A stretch of DNA of 64,000 bases from Onion yellows phytoplasma OY-M (lineage in GTDB: Bacteria; Bacillota_I; Bacilli_A; Acholeplasmatales; Acholeplasmataceae). The DNA lies in contig AP006628.2 in the NCBI GenBank assembly GCA_000009845.1, forward strand, positions 654,590 through 718,589. The letters run 5' to 3'. The position numbers and the translations under genes were made by a program. This document shows, in pieces, positions 49,204-59,190 of the stretch (the stretch's first letter is position 1; every line of letters begins with the position of its first letter). Below the pieces are notes generated by a model. That model saw nothing but the letters and a program-made list of their open reading frames with translations, was not told the DNA's origin and made no database searches.

Positions 49204-51447
49204 ATGTTTTCCAATAAAACCAATTTTTTAGAAAAATTAAATAAACCCCAACTTGCAGCAGTCACAAGCAATGCTAAATCTTTTTATCTAGCAGCAGGAG
49301 CAGGCACTGGTAAAACCACCACTTTAAATGCTAAAATTGCTTATTTAATCGAACAAAAAAACTTACCAAGCAACCAAATTTTAGCCCTTACTTTCACCAA
49401 CAAAGCTGCCAAACAAATGCAAGAAAAACTTGCCAAAATGATCGGTCAAGAAAAAACCAAAGGCATTACTATTTGCACTTTTCACTCTTTGGGAAACCAA
49501 ATTTTGAGAAAATTTATCCCCTTTTTACCATTTTCATATCGCACCAATTTTAAAATTTTAGATGACAACGACTGCAAAAAAATCATCAAAGACATTTTAA
49601 AAGAAATGAATATCGACCCCAAAAGAATAAAAATTAGCGAATTAAGAAAAAACATTTCTGCTATCAAAAGAAAACACGAACCACAAAACAAAGACACTTT
49701 GCAACACGCAACCCAAAAAGAACACAATTTTCAACGTGAAAACAGATACGAATTCGAAATGCCAATCAAAGCTAAATATCAAATTTTTTTGCAAAACAAT
49801 AATTTAGTTGATTTTGATGACCTTATTTTATATACGCACCAACTGCTCCAAGAAAATGCCGATGTAAGGGCTTTTTATCAACAAAAATTCCAATATTTAT
49901 TAGTTGATGAATTCCAAGATACTGATTTTTTCCAATACCAAATTTTGACTCTTTTAGCCCAAAACCACCAAAATATTTTTGTAGTAGGAGACCCTGACCA
50001 AAACATTTATTCTTTTCGAGGAGCCAGATTTGAAAACAGCCAATTGTTCTTAAATAAATTTAGTCCTCAATTAGCTTTTTTGGAACAAAATTACCGTTCT
50101 TCTAAAAACATCCTAGACAAAGCCAACCTTTTGATTAAACACAACGAAGACCATCCTTTTAAAAAAAATCTCAAAAGCACTAAAAGCGGAGGCGAACCTG
50201 TTATTTACAAGTTTTTTTCAGATTATAAAGAGGAGACAGACTACATCACAAAAACCATCCAAAACCTTGTTTTACAAGGTATTTGCAGCTATCAAGATTT
50301 TACTATTTTATATCGTACTAACATTTTGGGACGCCCTTTGGAAGAAAAATTCTTAGCAAACAGCATTCCTTATCAAGTTTTTGGAGGCATTTCCTTTTAC
50401 CAAAGCAAAGTAGTCAAAGATTTTTTAGCTTATCTCAATGTTATTGCAAATCCCTCACAAGATTTTGATTTCAAACGCATCATTAACACCCCTAAAAGAG
50501 GAATTGGAACAACTTCACTTGCACATCTAGAACAACTTGCCCAAGAAAAAAACTTAGCTCTTTTTGACGCCCTTAACTACCTAGACCAAACTCCAATTCA
50601 ACCAAATACCAAAACTAAACTAAACGAATTTCAAAAATTAATTACAGCTTTACGCCAAGAATTAATTAATGATTCTTTTGACTGTCTTAGTGATATAATT
50701 ACTCATATTGATGAAAAAATTAATTATTGTCACAAAAACGATGAAACTTACAAAATGCAATCAATAAAAGATTCTGAGCCTGCTTTACATTACATCGAAG
50801 AATTAAAATCAGTTTTTATGCAAGCAGAAAAAAATTTGGAAGGAAACATTTTTGAAAAACTAACCCAACTTTTAGATCAAATATCTTTGTATAGCGAAAT
50901 TAACGAACAAACCGAACAAGACCCCAAAACCCCAAGCAAAAACGATCGCGTTAAACTTTCTACTATTCACAAAGTCAAAGGTTTAGAATTTAGAGTGGTT
51001 TTTATAGCTGCTTTTGAAGATATTTTTTTTGATTGCAACCAAAAAGAAAAAAGCGATTTAGAAGAATCAAGACGTCTAGCTTATGTAGCAATTACAAGAG
51101 CCGAGGAAAAGTTATTTTTAACTGGGGCTTATCAAAGAGTTTCATATGGCAAACAAATAGACAGTCAACCTTCACGCTTTTCACAAGAAATGGGCTTTTT
51201 TTCAAAAGAAACCCCAAGACCAAATTATTTTTCCCCACATTTATTTCAACCAAACCAATCAAACCAAGTATCTTGCACTAATGAAAATGGCTTTTTTCAA
51301 AAAGGAGACAAAGTCAAACACAAAACTCTCGGCTTGGGCGTAGTGGAAGCCATCATGCAAGATTTAATCCAAGTACGCTTTATAAATTCCCAAAATATAA
51401 AAATATTTGAAAATACAACTGCTTTTCTTGCTAAAATAAAAGAGTAA
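49204..51447 (+). CDS. pcrA: ATP-dependent DNA helicase, UvrD/PcrA type
   Basis: Superfamily 1A 3'-5' helicase for repair and replication restart. 747 residues, normal for PcrA/UvrD. Motifs are the Q-motif LNKPQLAAV (about 11-20), Walker A AGAGTGKTTT (about 31-40), Ia LTFTNKAA, II VDEFQDTD (about 234-241), III VGDPDQNIYSFRGA (about 257-270), IV LEQNYRSS, and later STIHKVKGLEFRVVF and VAITRAEEKLFLTGA (about 580-640). AAGGTATAAA precedes the ATG. A C-terminal Tudor-like stretch (GDKVKHKTLGLGVVEAIMQD) is also typical of PcrA. Confidence 0.94.
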   Translation: MFSNKTNFLEKLNKPQLAAVTSNAKSFYLAAGAGTGKTTTLNAKIAYLIEQKNLPSNQILALTFTNKAAKQMQEKLAKMIGQEKTKGITICTFHSLGNQILRKFIPFLPFSYRTNFKILDDNDCKKIIKDILKEMNIDPKRIKISELRKNISAIKRKHEPQNKDTLQHATQKEHNFQRENRYEFEMPIKAKYQIFLQNNNLVDFDDLILYTHQLLQENADVRAFYQQKFQYLLVDEFQDTDFFQYQILTLLAQNHQNIFVVGDPDQNIYSFRGARFENSQLFLNKFSPQLAFLEQNYRSSKNILDKANLLIKHNEDHPFKKNLKSTKSGGEPVIYKFFSDYKEETDYITKTIQNLVLQGICSYQDFTILYRTNILGRPLEEKFLANSIPYQVFGGISFYQSKVVKDFLAYLNVIANPSQDFDFKRIINTPKRGIGTTSLAHLEQLAQEKNLALFDALNYLDQTPIQPNTKTKLNEFQKLITALRQELINDSFDCLSDIITHIDEKINYCHKNDETYKMQSIKDSEPALHYIEELKSVFMQAEKNLEGNIFEKLTQLLDQISLYSEINEQTEQDPKTPSKNDRVKLSTIHKVKGLEFRVVFIAAFEDIFFDCNQKEKSDLEESRRLAYVAITRAEEKLFLTGAYQRVSYGKQIDSQPSRFSQEMGFFSKETPRPNYFSPHLFQPNQSNQVSCTNENGFFQKGDKVKHKTLGLGVVEAIMQDLIQVRFINSQNIKIFENTTAFLAKIKE

Positions 51448-51565
51448 GTAAATTTTAAACATTTATCAAAAAAACGAATCATCAATCATTATTTTATTAA
51501 ATCGATTAGAAATTTAAAAACAACAAAACAACAAAATCAAATTACCAAAATCAAAGGAGATTTTT

Positions 51566-51778
51566 ATGAATTATACCGTTTTTTTTGTAACTATTTGTAC
51601 TTTTATCGTTTTAAGTACTTTATTTTTAGCAGATAGCAACGACAGCTTTTCTTTGGGAAATTCTTTTTCCGAACAAAAACAAGGACGCAAAATCAAAGGA
51701 GAACAATTCTTCTTAAACTGCTTTCTTACTGTTTTAACCATGGCTTTTTTTGGACTTTCCTTTTGGTGCCAACAATAG
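51566..51778 (+). CDS. secG: Candidate protein-export membrane protein SecG
   Basis: 70 residues with AAAGGAG before the ATG. Two hydrophobic helices (about 4-22 and 48-66) flank a hydrophilic loop with SFSLGNSFSEQKQGRKIKGEQF. SecG proteins have the same size, two helices, a Ser/Gly-rich loop around an LG or SG motif, and a second helix starting L-x-x-x-T-x-x-L-x-x-x-FF-x-L, matched here by LNCFLTVLTMAFFGLSF. SecG helps the SecYEG channel move proteins. The match is by eye on a short, variable family, so the name is tentative. It sits between pcrA and the YqaJ-type gene. Confidence 0.5.
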   Translation: MNYTVFFVTICTFIVLSTLFLADSNDSFSLGNSFSEQKQGRKIKGEQFFLNCFLTVLTMAFFGLSFWCQQ

Positions 51779-51788
51779 TTGATGCCAT

Positions 51789-52367
51789 ATGCAATTAGAA
51801 CAAAATACCTTAGCTTGGCACAATCATCGCAAAAAATACATTAATGCTTCCGAAGTAGCAGCTATCATGGGCTTAAATCCATTTGAAACCAAAGAGCAAT
51901 TATTAAAAAGAAAAGTTTTTGGCACTCCAATCGAAGACAACGAAGCAATGAAACGCGGACGAATTTTGGAACCCCAAGCAAGAAATTTTTTCAACCAAAC
52001 ACAAAAAATGCAATTCGAACCCAAAGTCTTTGTCAAAGATTTCATGTCTGCTTCTTTGGATGGATGGGACGCCCAATCCCAAAGCCTCTTAGAAATCAAA
52101 TGCCCCATTTCTTTTGCCTCTTATACTTGGCAATCCTTTTTAAATGAAGGAAAAATGCCTACTATCTATTATGCCCAACTCCAAGCCCAAATTTATTGTT
52201 CTCAATCAATTAAAGCTTACTTTTTAGTCTATCAAAACGACCAAACCAACAAAAATATCGAAGTCAAAGAAGACCCGAATTTTATCACAAACATGCTTGA
52301 ACAGTGCAGTCATTTTTTTCAATTATACTTAAAAACTAAACAATTACAAAAACAACTTCAAATTTAA
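51789..52367 (+). CDS. YqaJ-type (lambda exonuclease-like) nuclease
   Basis: 192 residues. WHNHRKKYINASEVAAIMGLNPF (about 10-32) matches the family's opening WxxxRxxGIgaSdaaaiLG. MKRGRILEPQARNFF (about 55-69) supplies the Glu that begins the metal site. SASLDGWDAQSQSLLEIKCP (about 88-107) has the D...ExK core of the PD-(D/E)xK fold, and YYAQLQAQIY (about 127-136) is the family's Gln-rich helix. Such enzymes resect DNA ends for phage-type recombination and usually travel with a single-strand annealing partner. None is next to it here. It starts 10 bases after the SecG-like gene and may be co-transcribed with it. Confidence 0.82.
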   Translation: MQLEQNTLAWHNHRKKYINASEVAAIMGLNPFETKEQLLKRKVFGTPIEDNEAMKRGRILEPQARNFFNQTQKMQFEPKVFVKDFMSASLDGWDAQSQSLLEIKCPISFASYTWQSFLNEGKMPTIYYAQLQAQIYCSQSIKAYFLVYQNDQTNKNIEVKEDPNFITNMLEQCSHFFQLYLKTKQLQKQLQI

Positions 52368-52517
52368 AATTACTCATTTATATAAATATAAAAATACATT
52401 ATTACTATTGCATTTCATTTAACCGTATTTATGACAAATTTCACCACAAAAAACGACCATAAACAAAAGACAAAACCACTTACAAAAATATTTAATTATT
52501 TTTTTGCTTTTTCTTAT

Positions 52518-52545
52518 TGACAAACAACAAAAAAAGAGATACAAT
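52518..52545 (+). promoter_or_regulatory. rpsU promoter
   Basis: TTGACA (52518-52523) and TACAAT (52540-52545) are separated by 16 bases. This is the best consensus promoter in the window and lies about 50 bases before the rpsU start. Confidence 0.8.
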
Positions 52546-52595
52546 ATAAGTAGTATTGCTAATTTTTAATTTGAGATTACGGAAAGGAGATATTA

Positions 52596-52769
52596 ATGCC
52601 AAAAACTGTTTTTCGTAAAGGAGAAACTATCGAAGAAACGCTACGTCGTTTTAAAAGAGAAGTTTCTAAATCTGGTGTCCTAGCAGAAGCGCGTCGCAAA
52701 GAACATTATATTAAACCAAGCGTACAAAAGAAAAATCGCCAAAAAAATATGCGTAGTAAAAAGCGTTAA
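52596..52769 (+). CDS. rpsU: 30S ribosomal protein S21
   Basis: 57 residues beginning [20 protein letters not shown], with GGAAAGGAG before the ATG. It has the S21 core ([18 protein letters not shown], then [12 protein letters not shown]) and a very basic tail with KKNRQKN and RSKKR. S21 helps small subunits engage mRNA during initiation. It is a single-gene unit with its own strong promoter and terminator. Confidence 0.95.
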
Positions 52770-52784
52770 TGTTTTAATCAATTA

Positions 52785-52815
52785 AAAGCTACTTGAAATA
52801 AGTTGCTTTTTTTAT
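52785..52815 (+). terminator. rpsU terminator
   Basis: AAAGCTACTT pairs with AAGTTGCTTT (one mismatch) around GAAAT, followed by T residues. Confidence 0.75.
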
Positions 52816-52990
52816 TTTATATTTTCTTATATTTGCTTAAGTTTTTTTTGCAAATGTCTTTTTATTTTATTCGTTCAAATGTTCGCTCAAATCATCAAAA
52901 AATAATCTCATTATTAAAAATTACCAAAAAAACAACTCAATTGCAACCAAAACTACAACCACCACCCAAACCCCAAATAGGAAATGCTAA

Positions 52991-53431
52991 ATGATCATTA
53001 AAATCCACAATCAAACTTCTTTTTGCATCACACCTTTTAAATCTTTATTAATTAAAATGTTTTTACCCATCAAAGAAAAAAAATTAATGCATCTCATTTT
53101 TGTTACCAACGAAAAAATTCAAGAACTTAATTCCTTTTATCGCCAAAAAAATTATCCCACAGATGTTTTGTCTTTTCCTAATGATTTAACTTTTTTTGCA
53201 GGCTTAGAAGACAATTCTTTAGGCGATGTTTTTATTTCTTTTTCCAAAGCCCAAGTCCAAGCACAAACAGCCAAGCACAGTTTAGAACGCGAAATTGCTT
53301 TTTTAGCAGTGCATGGTTTTTTGCATCTTAAGGGTTATCAACACCGCACCGAAGAAGAGTTTCAAATAATGCTTGCTTTACAAGAAAAAATTTTACAAAA
53401 CGTAGGTCTAAATTTAGACAAAACCACATAA
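52991..53431 (+). CDS. ybeY: Endoribonuclease YbeY (rRNA maturation)
   Basis: 146 residues. The zinc motif HGFLHLKGYQHRTEEE (about 112-127) matches the family HGxLHLxGYDH, with Gln in place of the usual Asp. NEKIQELNSFYRQKNYPTDVLSFP (about 38-61) matches the conserved LNxxYRxKDxPTDVLSFP block. YbeY trims 16S rRNA and helps ribosome quality control. The neighbour era is also its usual partner. No strong ribosome site is visible before the ATG. Confidence 0.93.
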   Translation: MIIKIHNQTSFCITPFKSLLIKMFLPIKEKKLMHLIFVTNEKIQELNSFYRQKNYPTDVLSFPNDLTFFAGLEDNSLGDVFISFSKAQVQAQTAKHSLEREIAFLAVHGFLHLKGYQHRTEEEFQIMLALQEKILQNVGLNLDKTT

Positions 53432-53433
53432 AA

Positions 53434-53448
53434 CAGCAGCAGCAGCAG
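53434..53448 (+). repeat. (CAG)5 microsatellite
   Basis: Five tandem CAG units immediately after the ybeY stop codon, ahead of a C/A-rich spacer that leads to era. Confidence 0.7.
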
Positions 53449-53566
53449 CCCCAAATCCCATAAAAACCAAAAAAAAAAAAAGAAACAAACCAAAATAAAA
53501 AAACCCGCACAAGCAACAACAAGGAAAAAGAAAAACAAAAAAATAACTAAGAAATTGAGGACTTAC

Positions 53567-54442
53567 ATGGATTTTAAATCTGGTTTTATTGCTATTTTGG
53601 GACGCCCAAACGTCGGCAAATCAACTCTTCTAAACGCATTAACCCAACAAAAAGTTGCCATCACAAGCGCCAAACCCCAAACAACACGCCACAAAATTAT
53701 TGGCATTTGCCACGAACCTAACGCCCAATATATTTTTGTAGACACCCCAGGAATTAACCAATATAAACATTTATTGAACCAAAAAATGAACAACATCGCT
53801 TTTCAAAGCATCAAAGACGTTGATTTAATTCTCTTTTTAACAGATTCCTTTTATCATCCCAAAGAAGAAACTTTGTTAAAAATGATTTTCCAAACCAAAA
53901 AACCAGTTTTTTTAGTCATCAACAAAATTGACCGTTTAAAGAACAAAAGCCAAATTGATGCTATTATTTTAAGCTATTTAAACCATTTTTCTTTTCAAAC
54001 AGTAATCCCACTTTCTGCTATCAAAGCCAAAAACACCACTTTTTTAAAAGAAAATATCTATCAAAATATCAAACCAGGGGTCGCTTACTATCCGCAAGAC
54101 ATGATTACTGATCAAAAAAAAGAACTTTGGATAGCAGAAATAATCCGCGAAAAAGTCCTTTATTATGTCCACGAAGAAATCCCTCACGCCTCAGCTGTAA
54201 TAATTGAAAAAATGGAACAAAAAGAACATTTATTAGAAATTTGGGGCTTGATTTTGGTAGAAAGAAGCTCTCAAAAACAAATCTTAATTGGCAAGGCAGG
54301 CTCCAAACTCAAACAAATAGGAACACATGTTCGCCAAGACCTCAATTGCCATTTGCAAATCAAAACTCACATTAATTTATGGGTCAAGGTGTATCCTAAT
54401 TGGCGCAACCAAAAAGATTTATTAAGTCGCTTTGGATATTAA
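53567..54442 (+). CDS. era: GTPase Era
   Basis: Binds 16S rRNA and couples ribosome assembly to growth. 291 residues from the ATG at 53567, which has GAGG upstream; an in-frame ATG-less extension to 53555 is possible. G1 GRPNVGKS (about 12-19), G3 DTPG (about 60-63) and G4 NKID (about 122-125) lie in order, and a C-terminal KH RNA-binding domain contains GKAGSKLKQIG (about 241-251). It is followed by glyS, dnaG and rpoD in the order seen in many Bacilli and mollicutes. Confidence 0.95.
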   Translation: MDFKSGFIAILGRPNVGKSTLLNALTQQKVAITSAKPQTTRHKIIGICHEPNAQYIFVDTPGINQYKHLLNQKMNNIAFQSIKDVDLILFLTDSFYHPKEETLLKMIFQTKKPVFLVINKIDRLKNKSQIDAIILSYLNHFSFQTVIPLSAIKAKNTTFLKENIYQNIKPGVAYYPQDMITDQKKELWIAEIIREKVLYYVHEEIPHASAVIIEKMEQKEHLLEIWGLILVERSSQKQILIGKAGSKLKQIGTHVRQDLNCHLQIKTHINLWVKVYPNWRNQKDLLSRFGY

Positions 54443-54541
54443 ATAATTATAATTGAAAAAACTCAAAAAAACAAAATCAAAAAAAAAAAAAACAACGCAA
54501 AAATCAAAACCTCAACACCAAAAACAAAAAGGAGCTTTGGG

Positions 54542-55900
54542 ATGCAACATTTAGACAAAGTTATTTCATTAGCCAAACAAACAGGATTTGTATTTGCAGG
54601 CAGTGAAATTTATGGAGGACTTGCCAATAGTTGGGATTATGGTCCTTTAGGCAGTTTATTAAAAAACAACATTAAAAAAGCTTGGTTGCAAAAATTTGTC
54701 CAAGAACAACCCAATAATGTTTTGTTAGATGGATCCATTTTACTTAATTCTACCGTATGGAAAGCCTCAGGTCATCTGGATTCTTTTTCGGATCCCCTTA
54801 CCGAAAATCAAGACACCAACAAGAGATTTCGTGCTGATAAACTCATCGAAAGCCACAATCCACAGTTAGATATTAGCGGTTGGTCCTACGAACAAATGCA
54901 TGACTATTTAGTCAAAAACCAAGTCTTAGGAACTTCCAACTGGACACCCATCAGACCTTTTAACATGCTTTTTAAAACCCATCAAGGAGTCATTTTGGAA
55001 AACTCCAAACCTCTATATTTAAGACCTGAAACAGCACAAGGAATTTTTATCCAATTTAAAAACATTTTAAAAACTACCAGAAAAAAACTTCCCTTTGGAG
55101 TCTGCCAAATTGGAAAAGTATTCCGCAACGAAGTGACACCTGGCAACTTTATTTTCCGTACTTGTGAATTTGAACAAATGGAACTAGAATTTTTTTGCCA
55201 ACCAGGCACCGAAGCCCATTGGTTTAAACACTGGAAAAACTTAATGTATGATTTTTTAATTACTTTGGGTATGAACCCGCAAAATTTAACATTTAAAGAT
55301 CACAAAAAAGAAAACCTCAGCCATTATTCACAACAAACTTGCGATATTTTATTCAAATTTCCTTGGGGTTTTGATGAACTTTGGGGGATTGCTTCCAGAA
55401 CAAACTTCGACTTGAAAACCCACCAACAACACTCCAAAAAAGATCTTACTTATTTTGACGAAACTACCAAACAAAAAATTTTACCCTACGTTATCGAACC
55501 TTCTTTAGGAATAGAAAGACTATTTTTTGCTTTTCTAATTAACAATTACCACGAAGAAAGCACCTCCAACGAAACAAGGCAAATCCTTACTTTTCACCCT
55601 TTTTTAGCACCTTACAAAGTAGCTGTTTTGCCATTAATCAAAAAAACACACAGCGCCAAAGCCCAAGAAATCCACCAGTATTTAGCCAAACATTTTGATG
55701 TTTGTTACGATGAGACCCAAAGTATTGGCAAAAGATACCGCAGACAAGATATGATTGGTACTCCTTTTTGTCTCACTGTAGACGACCAAACCCTTACCCA
55801 CAACACAGTGACTTTAAGAAACCGTGACACAACCCAACAACAAACCTTTTTACTAGCAGAAGCCAAAAAATACATCCAAGAAAAAATTATTTTAAAATAA
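54542..55900 (+). CDS. glyS: Glycyl-tRNA synthetase (dimeric type)
   Basis: 452 residues, the normal length of the alpha2 eukaryote/mollicute-like enzyme. It begins MQHLDKVISLAKQTGFVFAGSEIYGG, the family N-terminus. It has YLRPETAQGIFIQFKNI (about 160-176), GKVFRNEVTPGNFIFRTCEFEQMELEFF (motif 2, in consecutive segments), and EPSLGIERLFFA (motif 3, about 318-329). The C-terminal anticodon-binding domain includes GKRYRRQDMIGTPFC (about 395-409). GGAGC precedes the ATG. dnaG starts nine bases later. Confidence 0.95.
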   Translation: MQHLDKVISLAKQTGFVFAGSEIYGGLANSWDYGPLGSLLKNNIKKAWLQKFVQEQPNNVLLDGSILLNSTVWKASGHLDSFSDPLTENQDTNKRFRADKLIESHNPQLDISGWSYEQMHDYLVKNQVLGTSNWTPIRPFNMLFKTHQGVILENSKPLYLRPETAQGIFIQFKNILKTTRKKLPFGVCQIGKVFRNEVTPGNFIFRTCEFEQMELEFFCQPGTEAHWFKHWKNLMYDFLITLGMNPQNLTFKDHKKENLSHYSQQTCDILFKFPWGFDELWGIASRTNFDLKTHQQHSKKDLTYFDETTKQKILPYVIEPSLGIERLFFAFLINNYHEESTSNETRQILTFHPFLAPYKVAVLPLIKKTHSAKAQEIHQYLAKHFDVCYDETQSIGKRYRRQDMIGTPFCLTVDDQTLTHNTVTLRNRDTTQQQTFLLAEAKKYIQEKIILK

Positions 55901-55909
55901 CGGATCAAA

Positions 55910-57724
55910 ATGCAAGATAACAAACAATTAATTGATCAAATCAATGAAAAAATGCCTATCCTTGATTTAGTTCAAGAATTTGTACAATTAAAAAAATCAG
56001 GCAAAAATTACATGGGGTTGTGCCCTTTTCACGATGAAAAAACGCCTTCTTTTTCTGTGTCTCCTGAAAGAAATATAGGAGTTTGTATGTCTTGTAAAAA
56101 AGGCGGTAATCCTGTTTTTTTTTACAAAAGCATCAAAAACATCCCTTTAAATCAAGCCATTTTTGAACTGGCAACCCGCTTGGGCATTGCTACTTCCCTA
56201 CCCCAACAAGGCACCCATCAATACCAAAAATTCTACAACATCATGCAAGAAGCAGCAGATTTTTATTCCCATCAATTAAAACACAACAAACAAGTCCTCA
56301 ATTATTTAGAAAAAAGAGGCTTTGACAATGACATAATAAAACATTTTAAATTAGGTTATGCTCCCAAAGCTTCCCATTTATCACGTTATTTAATGGAAGG
56401 TACCAAATTTGACCCTGATGACCTCAAAAAATTAAGTCTCATCAATCAAGACGACAAAACCGGCAACTTTTATGATTTTTTCAAAAACCGACTCATTTTT
56501 CCCATTACTAACAAATCAGGCCAAATTGTTGCTTTTTCCAGCCGCAGTCTAGATGATCAAATGCCTAAATATCTCAACAGTCCCGAAACAATAATTTTCA
56601 AAAAAGGCGAAACTTTGTATCAATACTACGAAACCCAAGCTGAAATCAGAAAAAAACAAAAAGTCATTTTGCATGAAGGTTTTTTTGATGTTATGGCATC
56701 TTTCAAAGCCCAATTCAAAAACGTAGTTGCTACCATGGGAACCAACCTTACTTTGGATCATGCCAAACTATTAAAAAAAATCACCGACAAAATAATTATT
56801 GCCTATGACGGCGACAAAGCAGGAAAAACCGCTACTTTAGAAATTGGAACCTTTCTCCAAAAAAACCACTTCAAAGTCCAAATAGTAGATTTTCCCAATA
56901 ATCTAGACCCCGATGAATACATCAAAACTGAAGGACCCGAAAAATACCAACACCTTCTAACTGATAATTTAAAGGATTTTTTAGCTTTGAAAGTGGATTT
57001 GATTTGCCAACAAATGGATTCTTACAACAAAGCCCAAACCAAAAAAGAATTACAAGAACTATTCCAATCCTCAAGCTTTGAAATCAAAATGCTTTATCAA
57101 GAATACTTACAAAAAACATATCAACTAACAGTTAACCTTAATTCTCAAGTCTCCATTAACAAAGCCCCAAAACCTCCTTACATTGCTCACACCAAACAAC
57201 AATTAAATTTAACCAAATTTGACATTAAAATAGAAATCATCATAGAATTGCTTTTAAATGCTGATTTTTTCAAAACCCAAAACCCCAAAACATTTGCCAC
57301 CATCAAAAAAACCCCCGGTTTTGATGACTTGCAATGCAGTTGTCTGCTAAACTATATTAAAAATTATTACAAGAAAAATCCTAAACAAACTTGTATTCCT
57401 TGGGAAGAAATCAAAAACACCACATTTAAGGAAAATATTGATGATTTATTGACATCTATCGAAAAACATCATTTTTTTAAAATGGAAAAGCGCCCTCTTT
57501 TACAAGATAAAGAAGGCAAAATATTTAACAATTATATAAAAGAATTAGAAATCCGCGACAAAATAGAACAAAAACAACAAAAAATAAATGAGTTAAATGA
57601 TAAATTACTTCCAATAGATAACACTGAAAAAAACAAATTACAAAAAAAGAAAGACAAGCTCAAAAAAGAAAGAAGACAATTACAAAAACAATTAAGTGAA
57701 TTAGTAAATGATATATTTTGTTAA
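55910..57724 (+). CDS. dnaG: DNA primase
   Basis: Makes RNA primers for replication. 604 residues. The N-terminal zinc domain has CPFHDEKTPSFSVSPERN followed by CMSCKKGG, a Cys-His-Cys-Cys site (about 39-64). The Toprim catalytic domain includes HEGFFDVM (about 254-261), MGTNLT and IAYDGDKAGKTA (about 293-304). The C-terminal helicase-binding region is long and coiled-coil rich (about 540-600, dense in Lys, Gln, Glu). It sits between glyS and rpoD, the usual macromolecular synthesis order. Confidence 0.95.
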   Translation: MQDNKQLIDQINEKMPILDLVQEFVQLKKSGKNYMGLCPFHDEKTPSFSVSPERNIGVCMSCKKGGNPVFFYKSIKNIPLNQAIFELATRLGIATSLPQQGTHQYQKFYNIMQEAADFYSHQLKHNKQVLNYLEKRGFDNDIIKHFKLGYAPKASHLSRYLMEGTKFDPDDLKKLSLINQDDKTGNFYDFFKNRLIFPITNKSGQIVAFSSRSLDDQMPKYLNSPETIIFKKGETLYQYYETQAEIRKKQKVILHEGFFDVMASFKAQFKNVVATMGTNLTLDHAKLLKKITDKIIIAYDGDKAGKTATLEIGTFLQKNHFKVQIVDFPNNLDPDEYIKTEGPEKYQHLLTDNLKDFLALKVDLICQQMDSYNKAQTKKELQELFQSSSFEIKMLYQEYLQKTYQLTVNLNSQVSINKAPKPPYIAHTKQQLNLTKFDIKIEIIIELLLNADFFKTQNPKTFATIKKTPGFDDLQCSCLLNYIKNYYKKNPKQTCIPWEEIKNTTFKENIDDLLTSIEKHHFFKMEKRPLLQDKEGKIFNNYIKELEIRDKIEQKQQKINELNDKLLPIDNTEKNKLQKKKDKLKKERRQLQKQLSELVNDIFC

Positions 57725-57806
57725 AAAACAAATCATCCAAAAAACCAAAATCAAAACAAGTTCATAGCCAAATTTTAATTAAAAAAAGAAAAAAGGGAGT
57801 TAATAA

Positions 57807-59189
57807 ATGGAATTCGATAACATAATCAAAACTTTAAATGAGCAAGCTGGAAGCGAACAAAAACTAACATCTCAATTAATTATGTCTTTTTTGCAAAATC
57901 AAAACATAAAAATACCATATCAACAAATAGCACAAAGCCTAAAAGAACAAGGGATTCAAATTATTTCTTGCGAAACACAAGCAGCTCCATCTCTAAATGA
58001 AAACCCCAATCAAAATGATACGCAACCCCAAACAAACACCACCAATGATGATTTTACTGACCTTGATTCCGAATTAACAAATGCAAACTTAGAAAACACA
58101 GATGACAACAAAGATGAAGACAACACACAAGACTCAGAAGAAGACATCCAAGATTTTGACATTTCTGAAGAGGACTTAATATCAGATGAAAAACTCATAG
58201 AATTAGAAGAAGACGAAGATGAAAAAATTTCTAAAATCCATTCTGATATTAAAATGGATGACTCAGTTCGTATGTATTTAAAAGAAATTGGTCAAATTCC
58301 TTTGCTTTCGCTAGCAGAAGAACAAAAAAAATCCATTTTAGTTTTTTTAGGAAAACAAGCCAAACAAAAGCTTGCCAAGCACAAAACCAAAGAAATTGAA
58401 TTATCCGAAGAACAACTCCAAGAAGCACATGACCAAATCGAACAAGCAAGGCGCGCCAAAGATATTTTGGTAGAATCCAATTATAGATTAGTAGTTTCCA
58501 TTGCCAAACGATATATTGGAAGAGGCATTTTGTTTCTTGATTTAATCCAAGAAGGCAACATGGGCTTAATGCGTGCAGTAGATAAATTCGATTATCAAAA
58601 AGGATTTAAATTTTCTACCTATGCCACTTGGTGGATTAGACAAGCCATCACAAGAGCGATTGCCGATCAAGCAAGAACTATCCGAATTCCTGTCCACATC
58701 GTAGAAACTATTAATAAAATGGCACTTTGCACTCGCAAATTAACTCAAAAACTTAAGAAAAAACCTACAGTTGAAGAGTTAGCCGACAAAATGAATATTT
58801 CTGCTGAAAAAATTCGCAGCATCCAATATATTGAAAAAAAACCCATCTCTTTGGAAGCTCCCGCAAGAGAAAACGAAGAAGACGAAACTTCTTTGGGGGA
58901 TTTTATCTCAGATCCCAACATTTTATCCCCCCACGAATACATGATGAAAGAAGTAACTCAAAAGCTTTTAGATGAAGTCCTAGAAAATACCTTAACTGAC
59001 CGCGAGGAAAAAGTATTAAAAATGCGCTATGGTCTTTTAGATGGCAAAACCCACACTTTAGAAGAAGTAGGCACTTTATTTGGAGTTACTAGAGAAAGAA
59101 TCCGCCAAATTGAATCCAAAGCTCTAAGACGACTCAGAACTCCAGCTAAACAAAGCAAATTAAAAAGTTTGTACCACAACCACAAATAA
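57807..59189 (+). CDS. rpoD: RNA polymerase sigma factor RpoD (sigma-A)
   Basis: Main sigma factor. 460 residues. The N-terminal part (region 1.1) is followed by a very acidic stretch (about 80-150). Region 1.2 begins [17 protein letters not shown]. Region 2 has the -10 recognition helix [17 protein letters not shown] (about 271-287), with [11 protein letters not shown] after it. Region 3 continues, and region 4.2 [20 protein letters not shown] (about 416-435) reads the -35. GGGAG precedes the ATG. The gene appears to be the primary sigma factor, which fits the TTGACA/TATAAT-like promoters seen here. Confidence 0.96.
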   Translation: MEFDNIIKTLNEQAGSEQKLTSQLIMSFLQNQNIKIPYQQIAQSLKEQGIQIISCETQAAPSLNENPNQNDTQPQTNTTNDDFTDLDSELTNANLENTDDNKDEDNTQDSEEDIQDFDISEEDLISDEKLIELEEDEDEKISKIHSDIKMDDSVRMYLKEIGQIPLLSLAEEQKKSILVFLGKQAKQKLAKHKTKEIELSEEQLQEAHDQIEQARRAKDILVESNYRLVVSIAKRYIGRGILFLDLIQEGNMGLMRAVDKFDYQKGFKFSTYATWWIRQAITRAIADQARTIRIPVHIVETINKMALCTRKLTQKLKKKPTVEELADKMNISAEKIRSIQYIEKKPISLEAPARENEEDETSLGDFISDPNILSPHEYMMKEVTQKLLDEVLENTLTDREEKVLKMRYGLLDGKTHTLEEVGTLFGVTRERIRQIESKALRRLRTPAKQSKLKSLYHNHK

Positions 59190-59190
59190 A

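Noticed and set aside
52803-52994. Open frame between rpsU and ybeY
   Set aside because: It starts in the T-run of the rpsU terminator and has no ribosome site or recognisable domain.
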